From Chloroflexota bacterium (GTDB lineage: Bacteria; Chloroflexota; Anaerolineae; Promineifilales; Promineifilaceae): a stretch of DNA of 47,882 bases. This document shows, one piece after another, positions 34,395-43,594 of the stretch. The notes under the pieces were generated by a model. It was not told the DNA's origin. It did no database searches and saw only the letters and a list, made by a program, of their open reading frames with translations. Both the position numbers and the translations under genes were made by a program. The DNA lies in the NCBI GenBank assembly GCA_029559155.1, contig JAKQCM010000200.1:1-47882 (forward strand), given 5' to 3'. Every line of letters begins with the position of its first letter. Positions within the stretch are counted from its first letter, which is position 1.

Positions 34395-37171
34395 TGTCCG
34401 GCGACTTGTTACAAACGAAATTGTATCTGCCCAGGTTACGGCCGTCTCTCGTCCCCCGCCCCCGCCTCATCGAAACCCTCAACCAGGGGCTGACCGGCAA
34501 GCTAACGCTCATCTCGGCTCCCGCCGGTTTCGGCAAAACAACGCTGATCAGCAGTTGGATACACCATTTACAATTGACGATTGACGATTTACGATTAGAC
34601 GCTGCACAAAGAGTCACAATCGCCAAGCCAAAATCCACAATCGTCAATCGAATCGCCTGGCTGTCGCTGGACGAAAACGACAGCGAGTTGGCCCCTTTCC
34701 TCGCCTACATTATTGCCGCTTTGCAGCGCGTTGAACCGCACATTGGCGCATCGGCGCGGCCGCTGCTGCAAGCGTCGCCCTTGCCGGTGACCCGTGTCTT
34801 GACAACCCTGCTCAATGACATTGCCCAACAGCCGGAGCCGCTCATGCTGGTGTTGGATGATTACCATGCTGTCGATTCGCAACCGGTTGACGAAGCGATG
34901 ACGTTCTTGCTGGATAATTTACCGCGGCAGCTGCATCTGGTAATTACATCGCGGGAAGACCCCAACCTGCCGCTGGCGCGGCTGCGCGTGCGCGGCTTGC
35001 TGACGGAGCTGCGGGCGGCTGATTTGCGCTTTACGGTGGCGGAAACGGCCGTTTTCCTGCAAAACGTCATGGGACTGAACCTGACCGAGGACCAAATCGC
35101 CGTCCTGGAAACGCGCACCGAAGGCTGGATTGCCGGGCTGCAAATGGCCGCTCTTTCCATGCGCGGGCAGGAAGATGTGTCTGGTTTCATCCAATCCTTC
35201 ACCGGCAGCCATCGCTTTGTGCTGGATTACCTGCTGGAAGAGGTGCTGCATCGGCAGACGGATGAGGTGCAGGAATTTTTGTTGAAAACGGCCGTTCTCA
35301 ACCGCTTGTGTGGCCCACTTTGTGATGCGGTGGTAGGGAGATTAGAGATCGGAGATTGGTTGCCGGGAGACGATAATAATCTCCAATCCCCAGTCTCCAA
35401 TCTCCAAAGCCAGGCGGTTCTGGAATCATTGGATCGCGCTAACCTGTTCCTTGTGCCGCTGGACAATGAGCGGCGCTGGTACCGCTACCACCATCTCTTT
35501 GCCGAGTTGTTGCAGCAGCGCTTGCAGCAAAATCCCCCCCTTACATCCCCCTCATTGGGGGGGAAACAGGGGGGGATAGCTGACCTGCACATTCGGGCCA
35601 GCGTATGGTATGAAGACAATGGCCTGGAGATCGATGCTTTTCACCATGCCGCCGCTGCCAATGATATGGAGCGCACCGAACGCCTCATTGAAGGCAATGG
35701 CATCCCCTTGCACTTTCGCGGCGCGGGTCTCCCTGTGCTGCATTGGCTGGCATCGTTGCCCACAACATTACTCGACGCCAGCCCTTCGCTGTGGGTAACC
35801 TATGCCTCGGCGTTATTTTTTGTGGGCCAACACACCGCTGTAGAACAGAAATTGCAGGCGGCTGAAGCTGCCATGCAAAGCACAAAACCAGACGAAAAAA
35901 CGCAAGACTTGGACGGCCGTATTGCTGCCATTCGCGCCACGTTGGCTATCATCCAGCAGGATGTGGACGCCATTATGCGCCAATCAAGCCGGGCGCTGGC
36001 GAATCTACACCCCGACAATCTGCTTTTCCGTACTGCATCTCTTTGGACGCAAGGGTATGCTTATTATTTACAGGGAGACCGGGCGGCAGCCAGCCAAGCT
36101 TACGCCGACGTCATCGCTATCAGTCACTCGTTTGCGGATTCCATCTACGCCATCGCGGCGGCCATTAGTCTTGGTCAATTGCAGGAAGCAGATAACAAAC
36201 TGGTGTTGGCGGCAAAAACCTATGAACGGGTTCTGCAAGTGGCGGGCGATCCGCCGCAGTTGATTGCCTGTGAAGCGTTTCTTGGTCTGGCCCGCATCCA
36301 TTACCAATGGAACGATCTGGATACCGCGCAAGAATGCGGGCAGCAATGTGCGCAACTGACGCAGCAGATAGAAAGTATCGACACCTTCGCCTCGTATGGC
36401 GTGTTTCTGGCCCGCCTGAAGCTGGCTCAGGGAGATGTTTCTGGCGCGATGGCTGCTTTGGCTGAAGCTGAAGCGTTCGCCCGCCAACATAATTTCCTCT
36501 TTAGGCTGCCTGATGTTGCTGCCGCGCAAGTGCTTGCCTTGCTGCGGCAGGGCAAGCTGACCGCGGCGGCGCAGCTGGCCGAGAAACACGACCTCCCCAT
36601 CAGTCGGGCGCGCGTCTGCCTGGCCCAGGGTGACACATGCGGCGCGTTGGCGCTGCTGGACCCGTTACGCCAGCAGATGGCGGCCAAAGGGTGGCACGAT
36701 GAACGACTCCAGATCATGATTTTGCAGGCGCTGGTTTTGCGGGCGCAGGGGGAAACGGATACGGCCGTACACCTGCTGGGTGAGGCGTTGGCATTGGCAG
36801 AACCGGGCGGTTTCATCCGCATCTTTGTGGATGAAGGGGCACCGATGGCGCAGCTGTTGGCGGAAACGGCCGTTCGCCAAATGATGCCAGACTATTGTGG
36901 CCAGCTGTTGGCTGTATTTAAAGCGGAAGGGCAGCAGATCGCACATGACCCGGAGCCATCACCTGCCCAATCCCTCATCGATCCCCTCACCCAACGTGAG
37001 CTGGAAATTTTGACCCTCATCGCCGCCGGACTCAAAAACAAAGAGATTGCCGAACAGTTGGTTATTAGCCTGAATACGGTCCTCTATCACATCAAAAATA
37101 TCTACAGCAAACTTGGCGTCAACAAGCGCACCCTCGCTATCGCCAAAGCAAAAGAACTGAACCTCATTTAG
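34394..37171 (+). CDS. MalT/LuxR-type regulator, paralog of 29949-32576
   Basis: LISAPAGFGKTTLISSW, LMLVLDDYHAVDSQPVDEAM, LTQRELEILTLIAAGLKNKEIAEQLVISLNTVLYHIKNIYSKLGVNKRTLA; extensive similarity to the first paralog. Confidence 0.92.
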   Translation: MSGDLLQTKLYLPRLRPSLVPRPRLIETLNQGLTGKLTLISAPAGFGKTTLISSWIHHLQLTIDDLRLDAAQRVTIAKPKSTIVNRIAWLSLDENDSELAPFLAYIIAALQRVEPHIGASARPLLQASPLPVTRVLTTLLNDIAQQPEPLMLVLDDYHAVDSQPVDEAMTFLLDNLPRQLHLVITSREDPNLPLARLRVRGLLTELRAADLRFTVAETAVFLQNVMGLNLTEDQIAVLETRTEGWIAGLQMAALSMRGQEDVSGFIQSFTGSHRFVLDYLLEEVLHRQTDEVQEFLLKTAVLNRLCGPLCDAVVGRLEIGDWLPGDDNNLQSPVSNLQSQAVLESLDRANLFLVPLDNERRWYRYHHLFAELLQQRLQQNPPLTSPSLGGKQGGIADLHIRASVWYEDNGLEIDAFHHAAAANDMERTERLIEGNGIPLHFRGAGLPVLHWLASLPTTLLDASPSLWVTYASALFFVGQHTAVEQKLQAAEAAMQSTKPDEKTQDLDGRIAAIRATLAIIQQDVDAIMRQSSRALANLHPDNLLFRTASLWTQGYAYYLQGDRAAASQAYADVIAISHSFADSIYAIAAAISLGQLQEADNKLVLAAKTYERVLQVAGDPPQLIACEAFLGLARIHYQWNDLDTAQECGQQCAQLTQQIESIDTFASYGVFLARLKLAQGDVSGAMAALAEAEAFARQHNFLFRLPDVAAAQVLALLRQGKLTAAAQLAEKHDLPISRARVCLAQGDTCGALALLDPLRQQMAAKGWHDERLQIMILQALVLRAQGETDTAVHLLGEALALAEPGGFIRIFVDEGAPMAQLLAETAVRQMMPDYCGQLLAVFKAEGQQIAHDPEPSPAQSLIDPLTQRELEILTLIAAGLKNKEIAEQLVISLNTVLYHIKNIYSKLGVNKRTLAIAKAKELNLI
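34566..34655. repeat. In-frame AT-rich repeat-like insertion in the MalT paralog
   Basis: ttacaattgacgattgacgatttacgatt...acaatcgtcaatcgaatcg; absent at the equivalent position (WLAGCERPSAWLSLDEND) of the first paralog. Confidence 0.65.
35336..35410. repeat. In-frame GGAGATTGG/CCAATCTCC repeat insertion in the MalT paralog
   Basis: gggagattagagatcggagattgg...ctccaatccccagtctccaatctcc encoding GRLEIGDWLPGDDNNLQSPVSNLQS; the first paralog has only GGSNGQE here. Confidence 0.7.
35532..35577. repeat. G/C-run palindromic element inside a coding region (second copy)
   Basis: ATCCCCCCCttacatCCCCCtcattGGGGGGGaaacaGGGGGGGAT, in-frame NPPLTSPSLGGKQGGIA. Confidence 0.88.
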
Positions 37172-37306
37172 ATTCCCCACAGTTTTTTCACCCCAAACCA
37201 CACGATTTATCACAAAACCTACAGTTTCCTGTGGCAACATGTCGCGCCGCTTGCCCTATCCTAGGAACATGACAAACGAACACCCCAAACAAAAGGAGCG
37301 TGACAA

Positions 37307-38290
37307 ATGAAAGCGATTGTTTACACAAAATATGGATCACCCGATGTGCTGCAATTCAAAGAAGTGGAACGGCCGTCACCCCAAGATGATGAACTCCTGA
37401 TCAAAATTCACGCGGCCGCCATCACGGCCGGCGACGTGATTGTCTTGAAAGGCGAGCCGTTCGTAACCCGCTTGGCAACCGGGCTGCTGGAACCAAAGAA
37501 CGCGATTCCCGGCAAAGAGATGGCGGGGCAGGTGGTCGCCGTTGGCCAAAACATCACCCAGTTTCGACCTGGGGACGAGGTGTTCGGCGACCTGTCGGTG
37601 GCCAGCTGGGGCGCGTTGGCGGAATATGTCGCTGTTCCCGAATGCGCCGTCGCCTTGAAGCCGGCCAATTTGACCTTCGCGGAAGCCGCCGCCGTGCCGG
37701 AATCGGCCGTTGTTGCCCTGCAGGGATTGCGGGACAAAGGCAAGATTCAGCCGGGGCAGAAGGTGTTGATTAATGGGGCCTCTGGTGGCGTTGGTTTGTA
37801 TGCGGTGCAGATTGCGAAGGCGTTTGGGGCAGAGGTAACGGCCGTTTGCAGCACCCGCAACATGGGGTTGGTACGCTCGCTGGGAGCCGATCACGTCATT
37901 GATTACACCCAGGAAGATTTCACCCAAAACGGCCAGCAGTACGACCTCATTTTGGCCGTCAACGGCTATCACCCCATTGCGGATTACCGCCGGGCGTTAA
38001 GCTCCGAAGGCATTTATGTTGCCACCGGCGGCTCCATGAAGCAATCCCTCCAGGCGACCATGATCGGCCCGTTCATCTCCATGACCGGACGCCAGAAAAT
38101 GGGCGGCATGTTGGTCAAGCCAAACAAAAACGATCTCGTTTTTATCAAAGAACTGATTGAATCTGGCAAAGTTAAACCTGTGATTGACAGACAGTACCCG
38201 TTAAGCGAAGTCGCAGACGCTTTTCGCTATATGGGAGAAGGACACGCCCAGGGGAAAGTGGTTATCACCGTGGAGGAAAACAGCCAATGA
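37307..38290 (+). CDS. Zn-independent MDR-family NAD(P)-dependent oxidoreductase
   Basis: MKAIVYTKYGSPDVLQFKEVERP..., KVLINGASGGVGLYAVQIAKAFGAEVTAVCSTRN. Confidence 0.9.
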   Translation: MKAIVYTKYGSPDVLQFKEVERPSPQDDELLIKIHAAAITAGDVIVLKGEPFVTRLATGLLEPKNAIPGKEMAGQVVAVGQNITQFRPGDEVFGDLSVASWGALAEYVAVPECAVALKPANLTFAEAAAVPESAVVALQGLRDKGKIQPGQKVLINGASGGVGLYAVQIAKAFGAEVTAVCSTRNMGLVRSLGADHVIDYTQEDFTQNGQQYDLILAVNGYHPIADYRRALSSEGIYVATGGSMKQSLQATMIGPFISMTGRQKMGGMLVKPNKNDLVFIKELIESGKVKPVIDRQYPLSEVADAFRYMGEGHAQGKVVITVEENSQ

Positions 38291-38733
38291 CCAACGGGGA
38301 TTTCTTAACCGTACGCTGGAACAACTTGCTTTCGCTAGGCGTGGGATTTCCCACCCTGATCTATATCGTCGTCGCATTTTCCACCTCGATTTGGTTAGGC
38401 AGAGGCGGCTTGATCGGACTTTCGATTTTCGGGGCGCTTTTCTGACTGGTCATCGAATTTCATACAGCCATGCGGTTCGCGTGGCTTCGGAAAAATAGTT
38501 CCAACACGGTTTTAGTCAAACAGGCATTCACACACCCACTGTCACTGATCAGACAAGCTTATAACATCACATTCTGGGTGTTCTTGCTGCCTTTTTTTAC
38601 GACGATGGCCTACAGCACAGGCTTTCTCACCTTTACCGTCGTCATCTTTATCAGGCTGGCGCTCAATTTGTATACGAACAACTTCCTCAATCTCACCCCT
38701 GCGCAGCACGAACGTTATCCGTTCCGCATTTGA
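38287..38733 (+). pseudogene. Small polytopic membrane protein interrupted by an in-frame TGA
   Basis: MTNGDFLTVRWNNLLSLGVGFPTLIYIVVAFSTSIWLGRGGLIGLSIFGALF-TGA(38443-38445)-LVIEFHTAMRFAWLRKNSSNTVLVKQAFTHPLSLIRQAYN...YPFRI*; same frame throughout. Confidence 0.68.
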
Positions 38734-38918
38734 ATCGTATCAGGGAAAAAATATTGAAGAGGGAGTATGAGCCCACATCCTGCCACCCCATAAATCACCA
38801 CGTCAATCACCAGATGTGGTGATGACCTTTCACCACATTCACGAGTATCCTCCAGGCAATGAAAACAAGACAGGGATGTGGCCGCAAAGCCACATCCACA
38901 GGAAAAGTGAGACAGCGC

Positions 38919-39158
38919 ATGAAAACCAACCATCCCCAACCAGAAATTTTTGAGATTCGCCTCCAGGGACATCTGGGGGAAGAGTGGGCAAGCTGGTTTG
39001 AAGGCATGGCCATCACCCTGACAGAAGACGGCGACACCGTCCTCACCGGTCCCGTCGCTGACCAGGCTGCCCTGCACGGGCTGCTGAAAAAGGTGCGCGA
39101 CTTAGGTCTTCCGCTGCGCTCGCTCCACTGCCTTCCATCCAACCGGACGACCCGTTAA
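38919..39158 (+). CDS. Small conserved hypothetical protein
   Basis: MKTNHPQPEIFEIRLQGHLGEEWASWFEGMAITLTEDGDTVLTGPVADQAALHGLLKKVRDLGLPLRSL. Confidence 0.65.
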   Translation: MKTNHPQPEIFEIRLQGHLGEEWASWFEGMAITLTEDGDTVLTGPVADQAALHGLLKKVRDLGLPLRSLHCLPSNRTTR

Positions 39159-39210
39159 GCAGCTTCCTGAAGTTTTTTTAACAGCCATTTAAATCCAAGG
39201 AGAATCTGAA

Positions 39211-39966
39211 ATGACAACCCGTGTTCGTGAAATGTCCCCGTCCGCTTATGCGCGCATCGCTGGTGTTTTGTATCTGATTATCACCGTCGCCGCTATTTTT
39301 GCCCATATGGTTATTCCCGGACAGCTGATTGTGCCTGGGGATGCGGCGGCAACGGCCGTTAACATCACCACCTCCGAATCCCTGTTTCGCTTTGGCCTGG
39401 TCGGCCTGGAACTGATTGTGCTGTTGAGCGAAATTGTGCTTTCTGTGGTACTGTATGTTCTGCTCAAGCCGGTAAACAAGACGCTGTCGCTGTTAGCGGC
39501 CGTTTCCCGGCTGGCCATGACCATCATCCATGGCCTCAACCTGCTCAACTACTACTTCGTCTTGCAGCTGCTGAACGGCGCTGATTTCCTGACCGCCTTT
39601 AGCCCGGAACAGGTCAACGCGCTGGTAACGCTGTTCCTCGACGCCCACAGCATTGGCTTCACGATAGGCATCGCCTTCCTGGTTCCCCACGTCCTGATTT
39701 TGGGCTACCTGATCTACAAATCTGGTTATTTCCCCAAAGTGCTGGGTTTCCTGTTCATCGCCGCCGGGATTGGCTACCTGTTGGACGCCTTTGGGTTGCT
39801 GCTGGTCCCCAGCTACACCACAACCCCCGGCTTGATTGCCATGGTCATCGCCGCTGCCGAAATTGCCTTTCCCATCTGGCTGCTGGTTAAGGGTGTGAAT
39901 ATGGCCGGCTGGCAGCAGAAAACGATGGAAGTTGGTTCAACACGGCCGTTGCCCCAAAGCTTATAA
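39211..39966 (+). CDS. DUF4386-like polytopic membrane protein
   Basis: SAYARIAGVLYLIITVAAIFAHM...YVLLKPVNKTLSLLAAVSRLAMTIIHGLNLL. Confidence 0.82.
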   Translation: MTTRVREMSPSAYARIAGVLYLIITVAAIFAHMVIPGQLIVPGDAAATAVNITTSESLFRFGLVGLELIVLLSEIVLSVVLYVLLKPVNKTLSLLAAVSRLAMTIIHGLNLLNYYFVLQLLNGADFLTAFSPEQVNALVTLFLDAHSIGFTIGIAFLVPHVLILGYLIYKSGYFPKVLGFLFIAAGIGYLLDAFGLLLVPSYTTTPGLIAMVIAAAEIAFPIWLLVKGVNMAGWQQKTMEVGSTRPLPQSL

Positions 39967-39987
39967 CCGCTGACTTTTAACGCTACC

Positions 39988-40020
39988 AGATTGGTCCAAT
40001 CTTGAAGATTGGACCAATCT
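39988..40020. repeat. Dispersed inverted repeat, copy 2
   Basis: AGATTGGTCCAATCTT-G-AAGATTGGACCAATCT: perfect 16-bp arms. Confidence 0.93.
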
Positions 40021-40047
40021 ATACCCCAAAAATGAAAGGGAAATCTC

Positions 40048-41262
40048 ATGATTAAACAACTGATACTGGCCTTGACTTTGATGATTTTAATGATTGGCTG
40101 CACCACTCCCGCCCAGAATGACCCGCAGGCGGCGCCGCCGGAAGTCGTTGTGGAGACACAACCAGAAATAGACGACACAACCACCCAAGACGACCCACAG
40201 GCGTTCCCGCCAGAGGTCTTGGCGGAGATACAAACGGAAATGGACGGCCTGACCGCCGGTGAACTCCCGCCCGGCATGATCGTGTGGATCGACGCGCCGG
40301 CTTACCAATTCGCCGGGGCCAGTGGTTCCGCCGACCTCGCGAACGACACGCCCATGCCGGCGGAAGGCGCGTTCCGCATTGGCAGCATCACCAAGATGTT
40401 CACTGCGGCGGTGATTATGCAACTGGCGGAGGAGGGTGTGTTATCCCTGGACGATCCGCTGGCGCAGTGGCTGCCGGAAGTCGCCGATCAACTGCCCTAT
40501 GGCGACCAGATCACCCTGCGCCACCTCCTGACGCACACCTCCGGTCTGTTCAACGTGGTTGAACACGAGGCTTATTACACTGATATTTTCACGGAGATGA
40601 TTGTTGATGAGGCTACCGGGAACGTCACATTAGCCTGCGTCCAGCGGGACCCCCACGATACGCTCGCTCGCTACGTCTATGGCAAAGATGCCCAATTTGC
40701 GCCGGGGGCGCGATGGAGCTACAGCAACACCAACTACACGCTGCTCGGCATGGTCATTGAAGCGGCGGCGGAAATGCCGCTCGCCGAAGCGTATCGTACG
40801 CACATTTATGAACCCCTGGGCATGACATCAACCTTCCTGGATTGCTACGAAGAACCGGTGACGGATGTGGTACACGGTTATACCGGCGTTGGGGACGCCA
40901 TGGCCGATGTCACGGAACTGCACGAATCCATCGGCTGGGCGGCGGGCGGGCTGGTTTCCACCGCAGCAGACCTGACTACCTTTGCCCGCGGGTTGTTCGG
41001 TGAGGCGTTGTTTGACAATCCGGAAACGCTGGCCGCCATGACCACGCCTGCTCCCGGCAGCTCCTACGGTCTGGGCGTCATGCTCCAGGGAGACTACATG
41101 GGGCATGCAGGTTATATTGCCGGTTTTCGTTCGGCGCTCAATTATGCGCCTGAGTCCGATACTGTTGTGGTGATGCTCTACAACCACGATGCGGCCGATC
41201 CCGAACAGAATTTGGCGGATTTGCTGAACCCGGCGCTGCCGCTGCTGCAAGTGGCGGAGTAA
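40048..41262 (+). CDS. Lipoprotein-type serine hydrolase (class C beta-lactamase-like)
   Basis: Lipobox-like LMIGCTTP, SITK motif (FRIGSITKMFTAAVIMQLAEEG), YSNTNYTLLGMVIEAAA. Confidence 0.88.
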   Translation: MIKQLILALTLMILMIGCTTPAQNDPQAAPPEVVVETQPEIDDTTTQDDPQAFPPEVLAEIQTEMDGLTAGELPPGMIVWIDAPAYQFAGASGSADLANDTPMPAEGAFRIGSITKMFTAAVIMQLAEEGVLSLDDPLAQWLPEVADQLPYGDQITLRHLLTHTSGLFNVVEHEAYYTDIFTEMIVDEATGNVTLACVQRDPHDTLARYVYGKDAQFAPGARWSYSNTNYTLLGMVIEAAAEMPLAEAYRTHIYEPLGMTSTFLDCYEEPVTDVVHGYTGVGDAMADVTELHESIGWAAGGLVSTAADLTTFARGLFGEALFDNPETLAAMTTPAPGSSYGLGVMLQGDYMGHAGYIAGFRSALNYAPESDTVVVMLYNHDAADPEQNLADLLNPALPLLQVAE

Positions 41263-41282
41263 GCAGCCCGAAATAGTAACCA

Positions 41283-41331
41283 GGGCGTGTAGGCTTTAGC
41301 CGACACAGTTGCGGCTAAAGCCTACACGCCC
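41283..41331. repeat. Long inverted repeat between two serine hydrolase genes
   Basis: GGGCGTGTAGGCTTTAGCCG-ACACAGTTG-CGGCTAAAGCCTACACGCCC: perfect 20-bp arms. Confidence 0.95.
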
Positions 41332-41397
41332 ATCCATCTTTTACGGTTAACCCCACGGGTTTCCGAAAAGTCAAAGATAGTGAGGAGTAAAACAGTC

Positions 41398-42480
41398 ATG
41401 GAAAATCCCAATAAGCGTCGCGCGGTGCGCATTCTGCGAATCATCATGCCCATCGTGGCCATCATCATCGTCATCGTGATCGCTCCCCTGGACCTGGTAC
41501 CGGCGTGGATAGCTCCCTTGCCAGATACCGTGCAAGAGCAGGTCGATGAGGCAATTGATTATGGGCTGGATGGCATCATCGTCTACGTCGATCAGGCAGG
41601 CAAGGCGCCACAGTTTTATGCGGCTGGCTGGAAAAATAAATTGACCCAGGAACCGGCCGATCCGCACGCCTTGTTCAGAATTGCCAGTATCAGCAAGCTG
41701 TACATCGCCACGGCCGTTGCCAAATTAGCCAATAACGGGACTTTGTCGCTGGATAAAACCCTCGCCGATTACTTGCCTGAACTGGCCGACAGGATTGAAA
41801 ACGCCGATCAGATTACCCTGCGCATGATGGTGCAGCACCGCAGCGGCATTCCCAACTTCACCGATGCGGCAGGGTGGGATTGGTTTGCTTCGCAGACAGA
41901 CATCGACGAGGCTCTGGCGTTGGTCCTGGATAAACCGGCAGATTTCGAGCCTGACGCACGCAACAGTTACTCCAATACAAACTATCTGCTAATCGGCCGT
42001 ATTCTGGACAACGTGTTGGGCTACAGTCACCAGCAATATATCGCTGACGAAATAGTGGCGCCGCCCGGGCTAACGCACACGTACAGTTTACTCAGCCAGG
42101 TGAATTACGACGATGTTGCCAGCGGGTACTGGTATGAATACAACGACGATCTCAGGCAGCTTGATCATGTCATCCCTGGTGGATCGATGATCGCCACAGC
42201 GGAAGATGTCGGTATCTTTTTGCGCGCCTTGAATGACGGCTCATTGCTCAATGACGATGAGCAAGCGATCTACTCCTCAATTTACGAATACGAACATACC
42301 GGTTGGGTGCCCGGATATCACAGTATCGCCCGCTATTTCGCGGACATGGATACGGTTGTCGTTCAGTTTGTGAGCACAACCGGCGGAGACACCTGGGGCA
42401 CAGCGAATATAGTCGGCGGCAAGGCCACAGGCATCTCCACGATCATTTATAACCGTATTGTTCGGATTCTCTCGCGGTAA
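41398..42480 (+). CDS. Membrane-anchored serine hydrolase (class C beta-lactamase-like)
   Basis: FRIASISKLYIATAVAKLANNGTLSLDKTLADYLPE (SxxK), NSYSNTNYLLIGRILDNVLG. Confidence 0.88.
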   Translation: MENPNKRRAVRILRIIMPIVAIIIVIVIAPLDLVPAWIAPLPDTVQEQVDEAIDYGLDGIIVYVDQAGKAPQFYAAGWKNKLTQEPADPHALFRIASISKLYIATAVAKLANNGTLSLDKTLADYLPELADRIENADQITLRMMVQHRSGIPNFTDAAGWDWFASQTDIDEALALVLDKPADFEPDARNSYSNTNYLLIGRILDNVLGYSHQQYIADEIVAPPGLTHTYSLLSQVNYDDVASGYWYEYNDDLRQLDHVIPGGSMIATAEDVGIFLRALNDGSLLNDDEQAIYSSIYEYEHTGWVPGYHSIARYFADMDTVVVQFVSTTGGDTWGTANIVGGKATGISTIIYNRIVRILSR

Positions 42481-42597
42481 GAGAGTTTTCGGGGGCAGTG
42501 AGCGGATTAATTGGCTGAGCGAGAGTGCGCTCTCGACATATAACTTCTCCAAGACCCGGCAGTATAAAGTCGCGTCTTAGAGGAAAAGGAAAACCTG

Positions 42598-43569
42598 ATG
42601 AAAGCTATTGTGTATACAGAATATGGATCACCCGATGTGCTGCAACTTAAAGAGGTGGCAAAACCGACGCCCAAGGATAATGAACTGCTGATACGCATTG
42701 AGGCGACAACGGTAACGGCCGTAGACAGTACCTTTCGCCAGGGAGCGTCCATGAGCGGCCGGTTTTACACCGGTCTCACACGCCCCAAACGACCGGTGCT
42801 GGGGTCCACGCTGGCCGGAGAAGTGGAAGCAGTGGGCAAAGATGTCACCTTGTTTCAAAAAGGCGACCACGTTTTTGGGGCCACCGCCAATTTTGGCACG
42901 CATGCCGAGTACATTTGTTTGCCCGAAGATGGGGCTTTGGCTGTGAAGCCGGCCAACATCACCCATGAAGAAGCGGTCGCCACCAATCCGGTGCTAACCG
43001 CCCTGCCGTTCCTCAGAGACACCGGCCAAATTCAGAGCGGCCAAAAAGTTCTGATCAATGGGGCTTCCGGCAGCGTCGGCAGTTATGCGGTGCAGCTCGC
43101 CAAACAGATGGGCGCTGAAGTGACCGGGGTATGCAGCACAGAGAAAATGGAATTTGTAAAATCTTTGGGCGCTGATAAGGTCATTGATTACAAGACAGAG
43201 GACTTCACCCACAGCGGCGAGAGCTATGACATTATTTTTGATGCGGCGGGTAAGAGTTCATACGGCCGTTGCCAACACATCTTAAAGGAAAATGGCGTCT
43301 ATCTGTCCACCGTGCTTTCTCCGGGGATTATTTTTGATGTGATCCGGACCTCACTCGTAGGCCGCAAAAAGGCAAAAATTACATTCGCCGGTCTGCGGCC
43401 GGCCAGCGAACAGGCCAAAGACCTGCGTTTCCTCACAGAGCTTATGGAGGCTGGTCAGGTAAAATCGCTCGTTGACAGATGTTATCCGTTGGCGCAAACG
43501 GCCGAAGCCCACCGCTACGTGGACACAGGACGCAAAAAAGGCAGCGTCGTCATTACGGTAGCCTCATAA
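42598..43569 (+). CDS. MDR-family NAD(P)-dependent oxidoreductase (paralog 2)
   Basis: MKAIVYTEYGSPDVLQLKEVAKPTPKDNELL; KVLINGASGSVGSYAVQLAKQMGAEVTGVCST. Confidence 0.9.
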   Translation: MKAIVYTEYGSPDVLQLKEVAKPTPKDNELLIRIEATTVTAVDSTFRQGASMSGRFYTGLTRPKRPVLGSTLAGEVEAVGKDVTLFQKGDHVFGATANFGTHAEYICLPEDGALAVKPANITHEEAVATNPVLTALPFLRDTGQIQSGQKVLINGASGSVGSYAVQLAKQMGAEVTGVCSTEKMEFVKSLGADKVIDYKTEDFTHSGESYDIIFDAAGKSSYGRCQHILKENGVYLSTVLSPGIIFDVIRTSLVGRKKAKITFAGLRPASEQAKDLRFLTELMEAGQVKSLVDRCYPLAQTAEAHRYVDTGRKKGSVVITVAS

Positions 43570-43594
43570 CAAACTTGATAAAAGGAGAAATATC

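Noticed and set aside
38797-38892. Small hairpins ATCACCAGATGTGGTGAT and GGATGTGGC-CGCAAA-GCCACATCC
   Set aside because: Short stems without T-runs or a second copy; insufficient to call terminators or repeats.
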